Positions 33,969 through 42,172 of a stretch of DNA of 54,553 bases are shown here, one piece after another. The position numbers were made by a program, and so were the translations under genes. Numbering within the stretch: position 1 is the first letter of the stretch; each line of letters opens with the position of its first letter. This DNA is from Solirubrobacterales bacterium (GTDB lineage: Bacteria > Actinomycetota > Thermoleophilia > Solirubrobacterales > Solirubrobacteraceae). The notes beneath the pieces are model-generated. The model made no database searches and was not told the DNA's origin. It worked only from the letters and a program-made list of their open reading frames with translations. Where the stretch lies: contig PLFX01000015.1 in NCBI GenBank assembly GCA_003138355.1, forward strand, positions 1 to 54,553, given 5' to 3'.

Positions 33969-35066
33969 CTATTGGCCACCGAAGGTGCCCGTGCTGCCGG
34001 TCGCGCCGATCGCGGCTGCGGTCGTCGAGCTCGCCGGCGCGAGCACGTAGATCCACTCAGGCGGAAATGGACGGATCGCACCGACGAGCCACTGGGAGCG
34101 GTCATAGCTCACGAGCTTGCTCTTCGGCGTGAGCGACGCGGGCGCGGGCGGCGCGCTGCTGCCCGGCAGGCTGTCGACCCCGTACTCCTCGCTGCGATTA
34201 TCGAGGACGAACACGGGCAGATGCGTGTAGCCGTAAGCCTGCTGGAGGAAGAGCGGGAGGTTCTCGTAGATGTTGTGCCCGGACACCATCAGGCCCTTGG
34301 CGACGTTCTCGACGATCGCGGTGTCGGTCGCCAGCTTGACCGCGGGACAACTCATCGCGGCCACCGGCGAGGTCGGCGACGGGACGAGCACGGCGACCTG
34401 GAGCGTCCCGCTCGGGAAAGCCTCGACGGTGTAGCTGTCCACGTTGTAGGCGAGGCGCCCGACGCGCAGGGTCCCGCTGTGCGGCGGGCTCGCGGGCGGG
34501 CGCGGGAGCGTGCCCATCAGCGGCTTCCCGTTCAGATAGAGCTCGACCTGAGCGCCCGTGATGTGGGTGACGAGCTTCTTGTAGCCCTTGTCGTCCTGGA
34601 CGCTCATGACGAAGTCGCCGACCGTCTTACCGGCGTATGTGATCTGGCCCTTGACCGGCGCGAGGATGTACGGGCCGCCGATGTCCGCGAGGAGTTGACC
34701 GGAGGGCGAGGTGACGCGCAGGCGCACGATGTGCCAGACAGGCGTGTAGACGATCGCGAGCGTTGCGCTCTGGATCTGCTGGGCGTCGCCGGAGGCGACG
34801 GCGGCGGCGAGCGCGCTCGAGCTCGTGATCCGGTTGAGGTCGGCGGTGACCTCGGAGCTGTTCAGCTCCTCGGCGTAAATCTGGTGGGCGATCCCGTCGT
34901 CGATGGCGTCGATCACGCGCGCGGAGCCCGCAGCACCACAGGCCGGGCCAGTGGACGGCTTGGCTTCAGCACCGAGCGCACCGCTGAGCAGCAATCCGCC
35001 GCCGACGAGCACGGCGATCACGAAGCTGCGCGAGCGCGAGGGCGCTTTTCCTGCCTCTCTTGTCAC
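33969..35066 (-). CDS. Secreted Cache-like sensor/binding domain protein, paralogue 1
   Basis: This protein of about 365 residues has a signal peptide (FVIAVLVGGGLLLSGALGAEA). A central region, IVYTPVWHIVRLRVTSPSG, LLADIGGPYILAPVKGQI and GDFVMSVQDDKGYKKLV, resembles single-Cache-like ligand-binding folds (strand, D-I-G-G-P-Y-I-L-A-P, and the final DD-x-G-Y helix). The C-terminus ends in a collagen-like GATGSTGTFGG. The next gene encodes a paralogue with the same core. The frame opens at 35087 (GTG). GTG 35066, about 13 bases after a TATTAC -10-like box, would give a leaderless mRNA and a proper signal peptide. Function unknown. Confidence 0.7.
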   Translation of the reverse strand: MTREAGKAPSRSRSFVIAVLVGGGLLLSGALGAEAKPSTGPACGAAGSARVIDAIDDGIAHQIYAEELNSSEVTADLNRITSSSALAAAVASGDAQQIQSATLAIVYTPVWHIVRLRVTSPSGQLLADIGGPYILAPVKGQITYAGKTVGDFVMSVQDDKGYKKLVTHITGAQVELYLNGKPLMGTLPRPPASPPHSGTLRVGRLAYNVDSYTVEAFPSGTLQVAVLVPSPTSPVAAMSCPAVKLATDTAIVENVAKGLMVSGHNIYENLPLFLQQAYGYTHLPVFVLDNRSEEYGVDSLPGSSAPPAPASLTPKSKLVSYDRSQWLVGAIRPFPPEWIYVLAPASSTTAAAIGATGSTGTFGGQ

Positions 35067-35101
35067 GTCCCGAACAGTAATAAACACAGGCTGGCGATCC
35101 G

Positions 35102-36127
35102 CTAGGACGCCCCCGTCGTGCCGCTCAACCCGGTCGAGCCGCCGAGCGCCGCCGAGGGGTAGAGGATGTAGATACGGGTCCCGGAGACCGGGACGAACGA
35201 GTTGATCAGCCAGCGCTTTCCGAGGTAGGCGATCGTGCCGCTACCCGGGAGGAGTGGCGGTGCGGGCACGCCCACCGAGCTCGCGACGATTCGAGAGCCC
35301 GCGCGGATAAACGTCAGCGTGCTCGAGTCGAACGCGTGGTCGAGCGCGACGAACACAGTGGCGTCGCGCGGCAGCGCGACCCGCCTCGCGAGGTGCTCCG
35401 CGACCGAGGTGTACACGGTCGCGTCAACCGCGAGGCAGCTGCTCGAGGCCAGCGCGGCGCCGGCGCGCGGCACCGCCAACAGCACCTCCGAGCGCCCGCT
35501 CGGGAACGCCTTGACGCCGTATAGGAGAGCGAGGTAGCGAGCGCCGTTGACGGTCAGGCTGGAACCGGCGGCGGGGAGCTGCGGCGGGACCTCGGCGGCG
35601 GGGAACGACTCGCCGACAAGCGGACCGGAGCGACCGTAGAGCTCGATCGGCAGAGCCGTGTACCGCCAAACGAGCTTGGCATAGCCGACGTCGTCCTGAA
35701 CGCTCATCACGTAGCTTCCGACGGTCTTGCCACGGTATGAGATCTCGCCGCGAACAGGAGCGAGGATGTACGGGCCGCCGATGTCCGCGACGAGCTTGCC
35801 TGAGCTCGCGAGGACGCGCAGGCGCACGATGTGCCACTGGCGGTGGTAGACGATCTTCGTGACGGCAGCGGTGACGCCCGTCGTATCGCCGGCTGCGAGG
35901 GAGCGCGCCAGCGCCGTCGAGGCCAGCACGTGCTTCGTGTCGCGGTGCACCTCGGCACCGTCGAGCTCGCCTCGGTAGATTGCGAGGGCGGCGCTCTGAT
36001 AGTCGCCGCCGACACGCGCCTGCGTCGCGGCGCCGCACGCGCGCGCCGCGACGGTGACATCCGCATGCGTGGGCGTCGCGGCGAATGCGACGGCGATCGC
36101 GGCGCTGAGGGCGATCCCGCGCTTCAT
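35102..36127 (-). CDS. Secreted Cache-like sensor/binding domain protein, paralogue 2
   Basis: This 341-residue protein has signal peptide MKRGIALSAAIAVAFAATPTHA. The core IVYHRQWHIVRLRVLASSG, LVADIGGPYILAPVRGEISYRGKTVGSYVMSVQDDVGYAKLV is closely similar to the downstream paralogue, so the pair arose by tandem duplication. The C-terminus ends GGSTGLSGTTGAS, again collagen-like. No transmembrane or signalling domain is attached, unlike true Cache receptors. It may act as an exported ligand-binding protein. ATG at 36127. Confidence 0.72.
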   Translation of the reverse strand: MKRGIALSAAIAVAFAATPTHADVTVAARACGAATQARVGGDYQSAALAIYRGELDGAEVHRDTKHVLASTALARSLAAGDTTGVTAAVTKIVYHRQWHIVRLRVLASSGKLVADIGGPYILAPVRGEISYRGKTVGSYVMSVQDDVGYAKLVWRYTALPIELYGRSGPLVGESFPAAEVPPQLPAAGSSLTVNGARYLALLYGVKAFPSGRSEVLLAVPRAGAALASSSCLAVDATVYTSVAEHLARRVALPRDATVFVALDHAFDSSTLTFIRAGSRIVASSVGVPAPPLLPGSGTIAYLGKRWLINSFVPVSGTRIYILYPSAALGGSTGLSGTTGAS

Positions 36128-36213
36128 GGCCGCGGATCATCCTCGATCTGGGCCTTCGCCGGCGGAGCGCCTGAGGTCTAGGCTTAGCCCACATGGCGAC
36201 AAGAGGAGGCAAC

Positions 36214-36714
36214 ATGGCCACAGCTGCGTCAGCGACGCACCTTCCGCCGGTCGGCGCCCACGAACGTGACGAGGTCGGACGCCAACTCCAGGCGACGCTC
36301 GTCGAGTTGATCGACCTATCGCTCGTCGGCAAGCAGTTCCATTGGACGGTCGTGGGGCCGAACTTCCGCTCGCTGCATCTTCAGCTCGACGAGCTCGTCG
36401 ATGCTTGGCGCACGCTTTCGGACACCGTGGCCGAGCGCGCGGTCGCGCTCGGCTCCTTTCCCGATGGCCAGGCGAACGCCGTGGTCGAGGGACCCGGACG
36501 CCCCGCCCTCGGCGTCGGCCCGATCCCCGATACCGAGGTCGTGAACGAGCTGCTGCGCCGCGTCGCCGAGGTCAGCGAGCGTACCCGTACGCGCGCCGAG
36601 CGCCTTGCCGAGCTCGATCTCGTCTCGCAAGACGTGCTGATCGACGTCCTGCGCGCGCTCGAGCAACAGCAGTGGATGCTGCGCGCTCAGCTCGGGCACG
36701 CGCGCGACGCGTGA
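36214..36714 (+). CDS. dps: Dps-family ferritin-like DNA-protection protein
   Basis: This 166-residue protein has the Dps four-helix pattern. LVGKQFHWTVVGPNFRSLHLQLDELVDAWRTLSDTVAERAVALG contains the ferroxidase ligands (His in FHW, His in LHLQLD, Asp/Glu in DELVD and E further on). ATG at 36214 is favoured over the in-frame ATG at 36193 because GAGGAGG lies six bases before it, between the two ATGs. Dps oxidises iron with peroxide and stores it, protecting DNA. It overlaps a small exported-protein gene. Confidence 0.9.
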   Translation: MATAASATHLPPVGAHERDEVGRQLQATLVELIDLSLVGKQFHWTVVGPNFRSLHLQLDELVDAWRTLSDTVAERAVALGSFPDGQANAVVEGPGRPALGVGPIPDTEVVNELLRRVAEVSERTRTRAERLAELDLVSQDVLIDVLRALEQQQWMLRAQLGHARDA

Positions 36715-37088
36715 GGCGCACGCTCGGCATCGCCGCGGCGCTGGCGCTGCTGGCCGCCGCCGCAACGGCTGCGGCGGCGAGCCCCCTCGTCAAGCAGGCG
36801 ACTCGCACGGTGCAGATCGCCGCGGGCAAGACGCGCACCGTCAACGTCCCCTATCCCGACGCTCTCGAGTACGGCAATGCCACCTACAGCGCCAAGACGA
36901 TCGTCCTCGGCGCGGTCCCCGGCGCCGAGGGGACCGCGCCGCAGCGGCGTCTCGTGACCGTGCTGGGCACCGGCTCCGCGCTCGGCGGTTCGGAGTACAG
37001 GGCGCGAATCCGTAACGCCAACGCGAAGGGCACCGCGCCCGTGCGGGTCGAGGTCCTGGCGAGAACGGTCGAGCCGCTACCGCACTAG
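36711..37088 (+). CDS. Small exported protein of unknown function
   Basis: This 125-residue protein starts with GTG at 36711, overlapping the dps stop (GTGA). The N-terminus RRTLGIAAALALLAAAATAAAASP is a signal peptide with an AAA-S cleavage region. The mature part contains TVQIAAGKTRTVNVPYPDALEYGNATYSAKTIVLG, a likely beta-sandwich. No known family is recognised. Its stop overlaps that of the convergent gene (CTAG at 37085-37088). Confidence 0.65.
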   Translation: MRRTLGIAAALALLAAAATAAAASPLVKQATRTVQIAAGKTRTVNVPYPDALEYGNATYSAKTIVLGAVPGAEGTAPQRRLVTVLGTGSALGGSEYRARIRNANAKGTAPVRVEVLARTVEPLPH

Positions 37089-37753
37089 TCGACCTCGACG
37101 TCGAAGTCCCACGAGACGATCGGCTTCGTAGGCAGCGGCGCCCACCGCAGCGTGCCGGCGCCGACGGGGAGCACCGCGCTCACGCTGAGCGTGACCGGCC
37201 CACCCGCGCCAATCCGCGCTGGGACCCTTCCGCCGCCGAGCAGGGTCACCTTCGGGTGATGGAGCTGCCCGAGCTCGTCGATGATCGTGAATGACGCGGC
37301 ACGCAGCGGGATCGTCCCGGCGCCGCGCGCGAACGTGACGTCGAACGTACACGGGACGCGCGTCTTGAGCGGGACCGCGGCGACGTCGGCTGCCGGCACC
37401 TGCGGACCCACGGTGGTCACGTCCGCGCTCCCGCCGGCGAGCGTCACATCCACCGTGTCGCCCTCGATCGCGAGCCATGGGTGGCGCTCGCTGGCACGGA
37501 CGATCCGATTGACCGGAATCGTCGCCTTCGGAAGCCAGCTTGGAAGCCCGCCGTAGCGAGCGCCGGCGGTCGGGCGGTGTGCGCCCGAGCCGGCGCTCGC
37601 GCTCACCGCAGCGGCAGCGGTAGCGGCCGCTATGCAGGCGAGAACGGCGGCGAGGACGTAGCGGCGGTAGCCGGGCCTCCCGGCCCGGCTACCTATGCGG
37701 GGCTGGGGCGAGCCGTGCTCGCCCGAGCCGTCCTGCGTTTGGTTCAGGACCAA
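37085..37753 (-). CDS. Exported or membrane-anchored protein of unknown function
   Basis: This 222-residue protein has one N-terminal hydrophobic segment (YVLAAVLACIAAATAAAAVSASAG, about 32-55) preceded by basic residues, and an extracellular beta-rich remainder with a cysteine at VPCTFDVTF. Two strands read PVTLSVSAVLPVGAGTLRW. The frame begins with TTG at 37753 and overlaps the end of the phosphoesterase gene by 10 bases; an alternative start is not evident. It is probably co-transcribed with the phosphoesterase. Function unknown. Confidence 0.6.
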   Translation of the reverse strand: MVLNQTQDGSGEHGSPQPRIGSRAGRPGYRRYVLAAVLACIAAATAAAAVSASAGSGAHRPTAGARYGGLPSWLPKATIPVNRIVRASERHPWLAIEGDTVDVTLAGGSADVTTVGPQVPAADVAAVPLKTRVPCTFDVTFARGAGTIPLRAASFTIIDELGQLHHPKVTLLGGGRVPARIGAGGPVTLSVSAVLPVGAGTLRWAPLPTKPIVSWDFDVEVD

Positions 37754-39777
37754 CGGTGGTGGTGGTGTCCGTGCGGTGGTGGCGGCGGCGGGGGAGGCGG
37801 CGAGGGCTCGCCCTGCGCGTTCGTGAACACGTCGGCCCCGAATGGAGCGAGGCCTGGTTGTGCCGCGTAGCCGATGTGCCCCTGGCCGTCGAGACCCGGC
37901 GAGGATGCGGCCACGCTGAACAGATCCTCCATCGTGCGCAGCCAGCTGTAGTGGTTGTAATAGACGTCGCTGACCGTGCCCGGGGTGATGTACGGGCTGA
38001 TCAGGACGCTGCCGGTGTCGCCACCGCCAGGCGTCGCGTCATCGGCGTCATACAGCGGGTCGCTCCCGGGACTCTCCGCGCCGAGCGTGATGCCGCTCAC
38101 CGCTCCGGTCGTGGACAGCGGGTTGCCCGAGCTGTCGACGAGCTGGAACGAGCCCTGGTCGACCAGGCCGCCGCTCTGCGACGCCGCCGTCGCGCTGACC
38201 GGCGTATCGGTCACCTGGCCGACATACGCGCCCGAGGGGATGCCGCTACCGGAGACCGAGCGACCCTCGTCGGTCACGACGATCGAGTTGTCCGCGATCG
38301 TCGTGGCAGCGGACGGCGCATTGGCTCCCGCGTCCGCGCGGGTCGCGTAGCTGTAGGTGCCGTTGCTCGCTTCCTTCATGCCCGGGTCCCCCCCGCCGAC
38401 AAGGCAGGTGTTCGCGGGCGCCGCGACCGGCGTCAGCATCGTCGTCCCCGTCGCACCTTCGGCCACACAGTTGGCCGGACGGTCGATGTAGGAGTTGTCA
38501 CCGGGGCCTGGATAGAGCTGCTGCCCGTTGCTTGCGGTCGCGAGCGGTGTGTTCGGGCCAGCCGGCTCTGAATGCACCGGCAGACCGTTCAGCGTCTCGC
38601 CGGCTGCGTCGCTGATCAGCGAGGTGGCGGCGGTCGGCGAGTCGGTGGTCGAGTTGGCGAAGCTGTTTCCGGTGTAGGTGAAGGGCGGGAAAGCCTCATC
38701 GAAGCTGACGTCGATCAGGCCGCCGTCCTTGAACGCAGGCGAGGCCTCGATCTCGGGCACGACGTGCTCGAGGAAGAGGTCAGCCGCGTACAGGCCACCG
38801 GTGTAGTTGACCGGCGCGTTCGGCGTGTTCGGGTCGGAGAAGCCGCCAGACAGGTTGTTGCCGTGGCAGACGGCGTCATGGCCGTCGCTGCAGTTGTTGG
38901 GCGAGATCCAGCTGAAGGCCGGTGTCGTCGCCTCGCTCTGCAGGTCGTGGTAGAGGCCGTTGCTCGAATCGAACAGGCTGGCGATGTGCGTCGAGTTGCA
39001 GTCGCCCGACTGGAGGATCGACTCGAACCACGGGAACGGGAAGTGCTTCGGGACGTATTGGTCGGTCGCGTTCGCGCTACCGGGGTTCGCGTCGGCTGTG
39101 CTACCGGTCGCACCGGGCGAGCTGTAGGGCGCGCCGCAATACTGAACGCCGGCGTCGTGGGTCTGTCCAGTGCCGGGGCTCGCGAGCGTGCCGGTCGAGG
39201 ACGCATCGGGATTGCCCAGATCCTGCGCATAGCCCTTCCAGCTCACGTGTGCGGCATCGAGCTGGTTAAAGAGCGTCGTCACGCTCGACGGATAGACGCA
39301 ACCGTTGGTGCCCGCTGCCGCATTCGGCCCCGCGCTCGAGACGAGCTGCCCGTAGTTCGGGTCGGTCGCGAGCGAGCCGGTCGTGTCGATGCTGCCGGAC
39401 ATCGCGTCGTAATAAGGACAGTCCGCCTGGTCGTCCGGCTGGGTCGCCTGGCCGCTGACCTGCGAGACGTAGTTGTCGAGGCTGAAGTGTCCGGTGCCGT
39501 AGTAGTTGGTCAACAACGCGCCCTGGGAAGGCAGCGTCTTCCACAGGTAGGTGTTGTTGTTCAGGCCCGTGAAGCTTGCGTCATAGGACTTGTTCTCGAG
39601 GATGATCAGCCAGACGTGCTTGATCTTGCCGGGCTGGATGCCGAGGCCGTCGCTGGGCGTGCCCGCCGATGCGCCGACAGACATCGCCGTAACGAGCGCG
39701 GCCGCCGCGAGCAGGACGAGGCCGGTTATCCGGCGCCCCGTGCGAGACCCGCGCGGGAATGCGAGACGAGATTTCAT
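37744..39777 (-). CDS. Secreted phosphoesterase (PF04185-type) with Pro/His-rich tail
   Basis: This 677-residue exported protein has signal peptide ITGLVLLAAAALVTAMSVGASA. The alkaline-phosphatase-like phosphoesterase domain starts HVWLIILENKSYDASFTG (metal/nucleophile region E-N-x-S-Y, as in acid phosphatase/phospholipase C relatives). ISPNNCSDGHD, GGLIDVSFDEAF and YYNHYSWLRTMEDLF (NHYSxLRTxED) are strong family signatures. The middle (about 380-560) holds a large low-complexity insertion. The C-terminus is Pro-rich (nine prolines) followed by HGHHHHRWS, a probable metal-binding tail. It may release phosphate from phospholipids or other esters outside the cell. Confidence 0.85.
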   Translation of the reverse strand: MKSRLAFPRGSRTGRRITGLVLLAAAALVTAMSVGASAGTPSDGLGIQPGKIKHVWLIILENKSYDASFTGLNNNTYLWKTLPSQGALLTNYYGTGHFSLDNYVSQVSGQATQPDDQADCPYYDAMSGSIDTTGSLATDPNYGQLVSSAGPNAAAGTNGCVYPSSVTTLFNQLDAAHVSWKGYAQDLGNPDASSTGTLASPGTGQTHDAGVQYCGAPYSSPGATGSTADANPGSANATDQYVPKHFPFPWFESILQSGDCNSTHIASLFDSSNGLYHDLQSEATTPAFSWISPNNCSDGHDAVCHGNNLSGGFSDPNTPNAPVNYTGGLYAADLFLEHVVPEIEASPAFKDGGLIDVSFDEAFPPFTYTGNSFANSTTDSPTAATSLISDAAGETLNGLPVHSEPAGPNTPLATASNGQQLYPGPGDNSYIDRPANCVAEGATGTTMLTPVAAPANTCLVGGGDPGMKEASNGTYSYATRADAGANAPSAATTIADNSIVVTDEGRSVSGSGIPSGAYVGQVTDTPVSATAASQSGGLVDQGSFQLVDSSGNPLSTTGAVSGITLGAESPGSDPLYDADDATPGGGDTGSVLISPYITPGTVSDVYYNHYSWLRTMEDLFSVAASSPGLDGQGHIGYAAQPGLAPFGADVFTNAQGEPSPPPPPPPPPHGHHHHRWS

Positions 39778-39925
39778 CGCTTTTTCGATACCTCCACTTG
39801 GTCACAGAGACTGCGTCCGCGAGTCTCGGTGGCGCAGCGCTCGCGCAAGTAGCCATCGCGTGACCCACGCGTGACGATCCGGTGACCAACCGGTAACGAA
39901 ATGGAGAATTCCGCGGAGCTTGGGC

Positions 39926-41449
39926 TCAGTTCACGGGCAGCGACCCGAGCGCCGGCAGCTCGCGTCGGTGCGCGCGGACCACGGCGGCGAGCCGGCGCAC
40001 GCCCTCGCGGATCGACTCGGCATCGAGCAACCCGAACGAGAGGCGCAGGTGCGTCGCCTGTTGGCGGCCGACGAGCATCGTCGATCCCGGGACGAAGCTC
40101 ACGCCGGCGGCGACCGCGTCGTGGTAGAGACGACTGTCGTCGCAACCCTGGTCGAGCGTGACCCAGACGTTTCCTCCGCCCGCCGGTCGCGTATAGCTCG
40201 CGAGGCTTGCCAAGTCGCGGTCGAGCGCGTTCAAGAGGACGTCGCGGCGCTCGCGGTAGAACGCCCGCGCACGTTGAAGCTGCTCGGCGTAATGGCCTTC
40301 GGCAAGGAAGCTCGCCATTATCTGCTGCGGCAGCAGCGCTCCCTGCGCGTCATCGCGGCGCTTCTCCGCGATCAGCCGGTCGTGTACGGGACCGCTCGCC
40401 GCGATCCAGCCCGCGCGCAGGCCCGGCGCGACGGTCTTCGAGAATGAGTCGACGTAGATCACGTGCGAGGGCGCAAGCGCGCGCAACGGACCAGGATCGC
40501 GGCCGCTGAAGCGCAGGTCGGCGTAGACGGCGTCCTCGAGGATGAAGAAGCCGTGCTGGCGCGCGAGCTCGACGAGGCGTTCACGGCCGTTGCGGGAAAG
40601 GTCGCAGCCCGTCGGGTTCTGCAGCCGCGGCTGGAGCGCGACCAGGCGGATCTCGTGCCGTCGCAAGAGCGCTTCGAGCGCGTCGATGTCGAAGCCGTCA
40701 GGGCCGACTGGCACCGGGAGGATCTCGGCCTGGACCGCCTGCAGTGCATCGATCGTGCCCATGTACGTCGGTGACTCGCATGCGACCTTGTCGCCCGGTC
40801 GGAGCACAACGCGCGTCGCGAGGGTGATCGCCTGGCGCGCGCCCGTCGTGACGAGGATCGAGGCTGGATCATCGTCGAGACCGCGGGCTCGACCGAGCCG
40901 TGCGAGCTCGCTGCGAAACTCCGGGTGGCCGGCGACCGGACCGTACGCGAAGCTGCCGGCGCCGTAGCGCGCGATCGCCGATGTGCTCGCCGCGGCGAGC
41001 AGGTCGGTTGGGAGGATCTCGGCGGCTGGGTAGCTGGCCGAGAGTGCGATCAGCTCGCTTGCGGGGTCGGCGCTGTGGGCGGCGAGCTCGGAGAGAATCC
41101 ACGCTGCGGAGCTCACGCGCTCGTTCTCGAGCACATAGTTCTGCCACGAGGCGTCGCCCGTCGCGCGCGCACTGCCGCCCGCGGCTGCGCCGGCCCGTAC
41201 GAACGTGCCACGGCCGACCTCCGAGACGACGGCGCCGCGCTCGGCGAGGCGCCGGTATGAGCGACCGGCCGTGAGCTGGTTGACGCCCGCGAGCTCGGCC
41301 AGACGGCGCGTCGGCGGAAGCTTCTCGCCGGGACCGAGCTCGCCCGCGGCGATCGAGTCGAGTACAGCGCCGACGAGCTGATCGGTCAGCGAACGCGTGC
41401 TCGCGCGATCGATTGCGGCAAGCCGGCGCTCGAGCGGCGAACCATCCAT
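39926..41449 (-). CDS. MocR-family (GntR/aminotransferase fusion) regulator
   Basis: This 507-residue protein has an N-terminal GntR winged helix, QLVGAVLDSIAAGELGPGEKLPPTRRLAELAGVNQLTAGRSYRRLAERGAV (about 20-70), and a C-terminal fold-type I aminotransferase domain. LVTTGARQAITLATRVVL, ENPTG-like QNPTGCDLS and VDSFSKTVAPGLRAGW (PLP lysine in SFSK) are signatures. MocR proteins such as PdxR and GabR sense PLP or amino compounds. ATG at 41449 is preferred; TTG 41461 is the longest start. ATTGCA repeats upstream are probable operators. The regulated gene may be the divergent small protein at 41535. Confidence 0.88.
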   Translation of the reverse strand: MDGSPLERRLAAIDRASTRSLTDQLVGAVLDSIAAGELGPGEKLPPTRRLAELAGVNQLTAGRSYRRLAERGAVVSEVGRGTFVRAGAAAGGSARATGDASWQNYVLENERVSSAAWILSELAAHSADPASELIALSASYPAAEILPTDLLAAASTSAIARYGAGSFAYGPVAGHPEFRSELARLGRARGLDDDPASILVTTGARQAITLATRVVLRPGDKVACESPTYMGTIDALQAVQAEILPVPVGPDGFDIDALEALLRRHEIRLVALQPRLQNPTGCDLSRNGRERLVELARQHGFFILEDAVYADLRFSGRDPGPLRALAPSHVIYVDSFSKTVAPGLRAGWIAASGPVHDRLIAEKRRDDAQGALLPQQIMASFLAEGHYAEQLQRARAFYRERRDVLLNALDRDLASLASYTRPAGGGNVWVTLDQGCDDSRLYHDAVAAGVSFVPGSTMLVGRQQATHLRLSFGLLDAESIREGVRRLAAVVRAHRRELPALGSLPVN

Positions 41450-41485
41450 TGCATTAGTCAATCACGAATTGCATGACATTGCAAT
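41448..41485. promoter_or_regulatory. Phased ATTGCA repeats upstream of the MocR gene
   Basis: ATTGCA occurs at 41448, 41468 and 41478, that is 20 and 10 bp apart, on one face of the helix. The last copy is the palindrome ATTGCAAT. MocR/GntR regulators often bind direct repeats. The first copy overlaps the ATG start of the MocR gene. Confidence 0.55.
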
Positions 41486-41520
41486 GAGGTGTAGCGGCTG
41501 ATATCGTCCGTTCACCGACT

Positions 41521-41536
41521 ATTGATGTATATCAAT
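41521..41536. promoter_or_regulatory. ATTGAT-GTAT-ATCAAT palindrome at the start of the small ORF
   Basis: Six-base inverted repeats with a 4-base spacer overlap the putative ATG at 41535. A regulator bound here would block promoter or start-site access. Whether it belongs to the MocR protein is unknown. Confidence 0.4.
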
Positions 41537-41882
41537 GCACCCTGTACTCAACCATATGATGGCGGCGGCGCGTACGGACGAATTGCGCGACCAGGCGCGC
41601 GCTCGCCGCTTCGCGCGGCCTGAGCGCGGCCGGCGTGACGACGCGCGGGCGGTGACGATGCGGGTCGTGCACTCGCGCGAGGATGCGCGGATCGCCGGCG
41701 TCCATCCGCGGGAGCTGCCGAGGGGTCCGGTGCTGGTGGGCGAGCTCGAAGGTCGCGCGGTCGCCGTGCTCTCGCTCGCCGACGGCGAGGTCGTCGCCTC
41801 GCGCGGGGTTCCGACGCGGGACATCGTCGCGCTGCTCGAGCTGCGCGCGAAGCAGCTGCTGCACCCGAGCCCGGCCGCCTGA
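41535..41882 (+). CDS. Small conserved hypothetical protein
   Basis: This protein of up to 115 residues has an Arg-rich helix (TDELRDQARARRFARPERGRR) and then a segment GPVLVGELEGRAVAVLSLADGEVVASRG followed by TRDIVALLELRAKQLL. I do not recognise a function; the helical basic N-terminus and short beta part recall small nucleic-acid-linked proteins. ATGs at 41535, 41556 and 41559 are all possible because no ribosome site stands out. Divergent from the MocR regulator with about 85 bases between starts. Confidence 0.55.
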   Translation: MHPVLNHMMAAARTDELRDQARARRFARPERGRRDDARAVTMRVVHSREDARIAGVHPRELPRGPVLVGELEGRAVAVLSLADGEVVASRGVPTRDIVALLELRAKQLLHPSPAA

Positions 41883-41885
41883 GCG

Positions 41886-42140
41886 TCAGTCGGGCTTGGC
41901 TTCCTCGTCGGCCTCGCCGTAGTCGGCGTCGGCGCGCTCGTCCTCGACGCTGCCGGCGTCCTGGAGGATCCGGTGCGCGGCGTGCTCGTCGCCGTGCGAG
42001 GCGTGGTCGATCAGCTCCTGCTCGGCGAGCTCGAAGCCCTCGGCTTCGCCGCCGCCGGCCTCATCGACCGGGCGGCGCTCCTCGCGCCGGCGTCGCTCGA
42101 GGTTCAGATCGGATTCAGATGTGTAGGGGTCTTCCGCCAT
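41886..42140 (-). CDS. Small acidic hypothetical protein
   Basis: This 84-residue, highly charged protein (RRREERRPVDEAGGGEAEGFELAEQELIDHASHGDEHAAHRILQDAG) has many Glu and Asp residues and no hydrophobic core. HASHGDEHAAHRI contains a His cluster. It has a typical GC-rich codon pattern and lies 32 bases downstream of the PFK gene on the same strand, so co-transcription is likely. No family recognised. Confidence 0.5.
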   Translation of the reverse strand: MAEDPYTSESDLNLERRRREERRPVDEAGGGEAEGFELAEQELIDHASHGDEHAAHRILQDAGSVEDERADADYGEADEEAKPD

Positions 42141-42172
42141 CGCGACAACTGTACCCGCCTTGGCGGGGTCAC

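Noticed and set aside
38572-39852. Plus-strand 426-codon frame opposite the phosphoesterase gene
   Set aside because: It is an Arg/Val-rich antisense shadow without motifs; the minus strand encodes a recognisable secreted enzyme.
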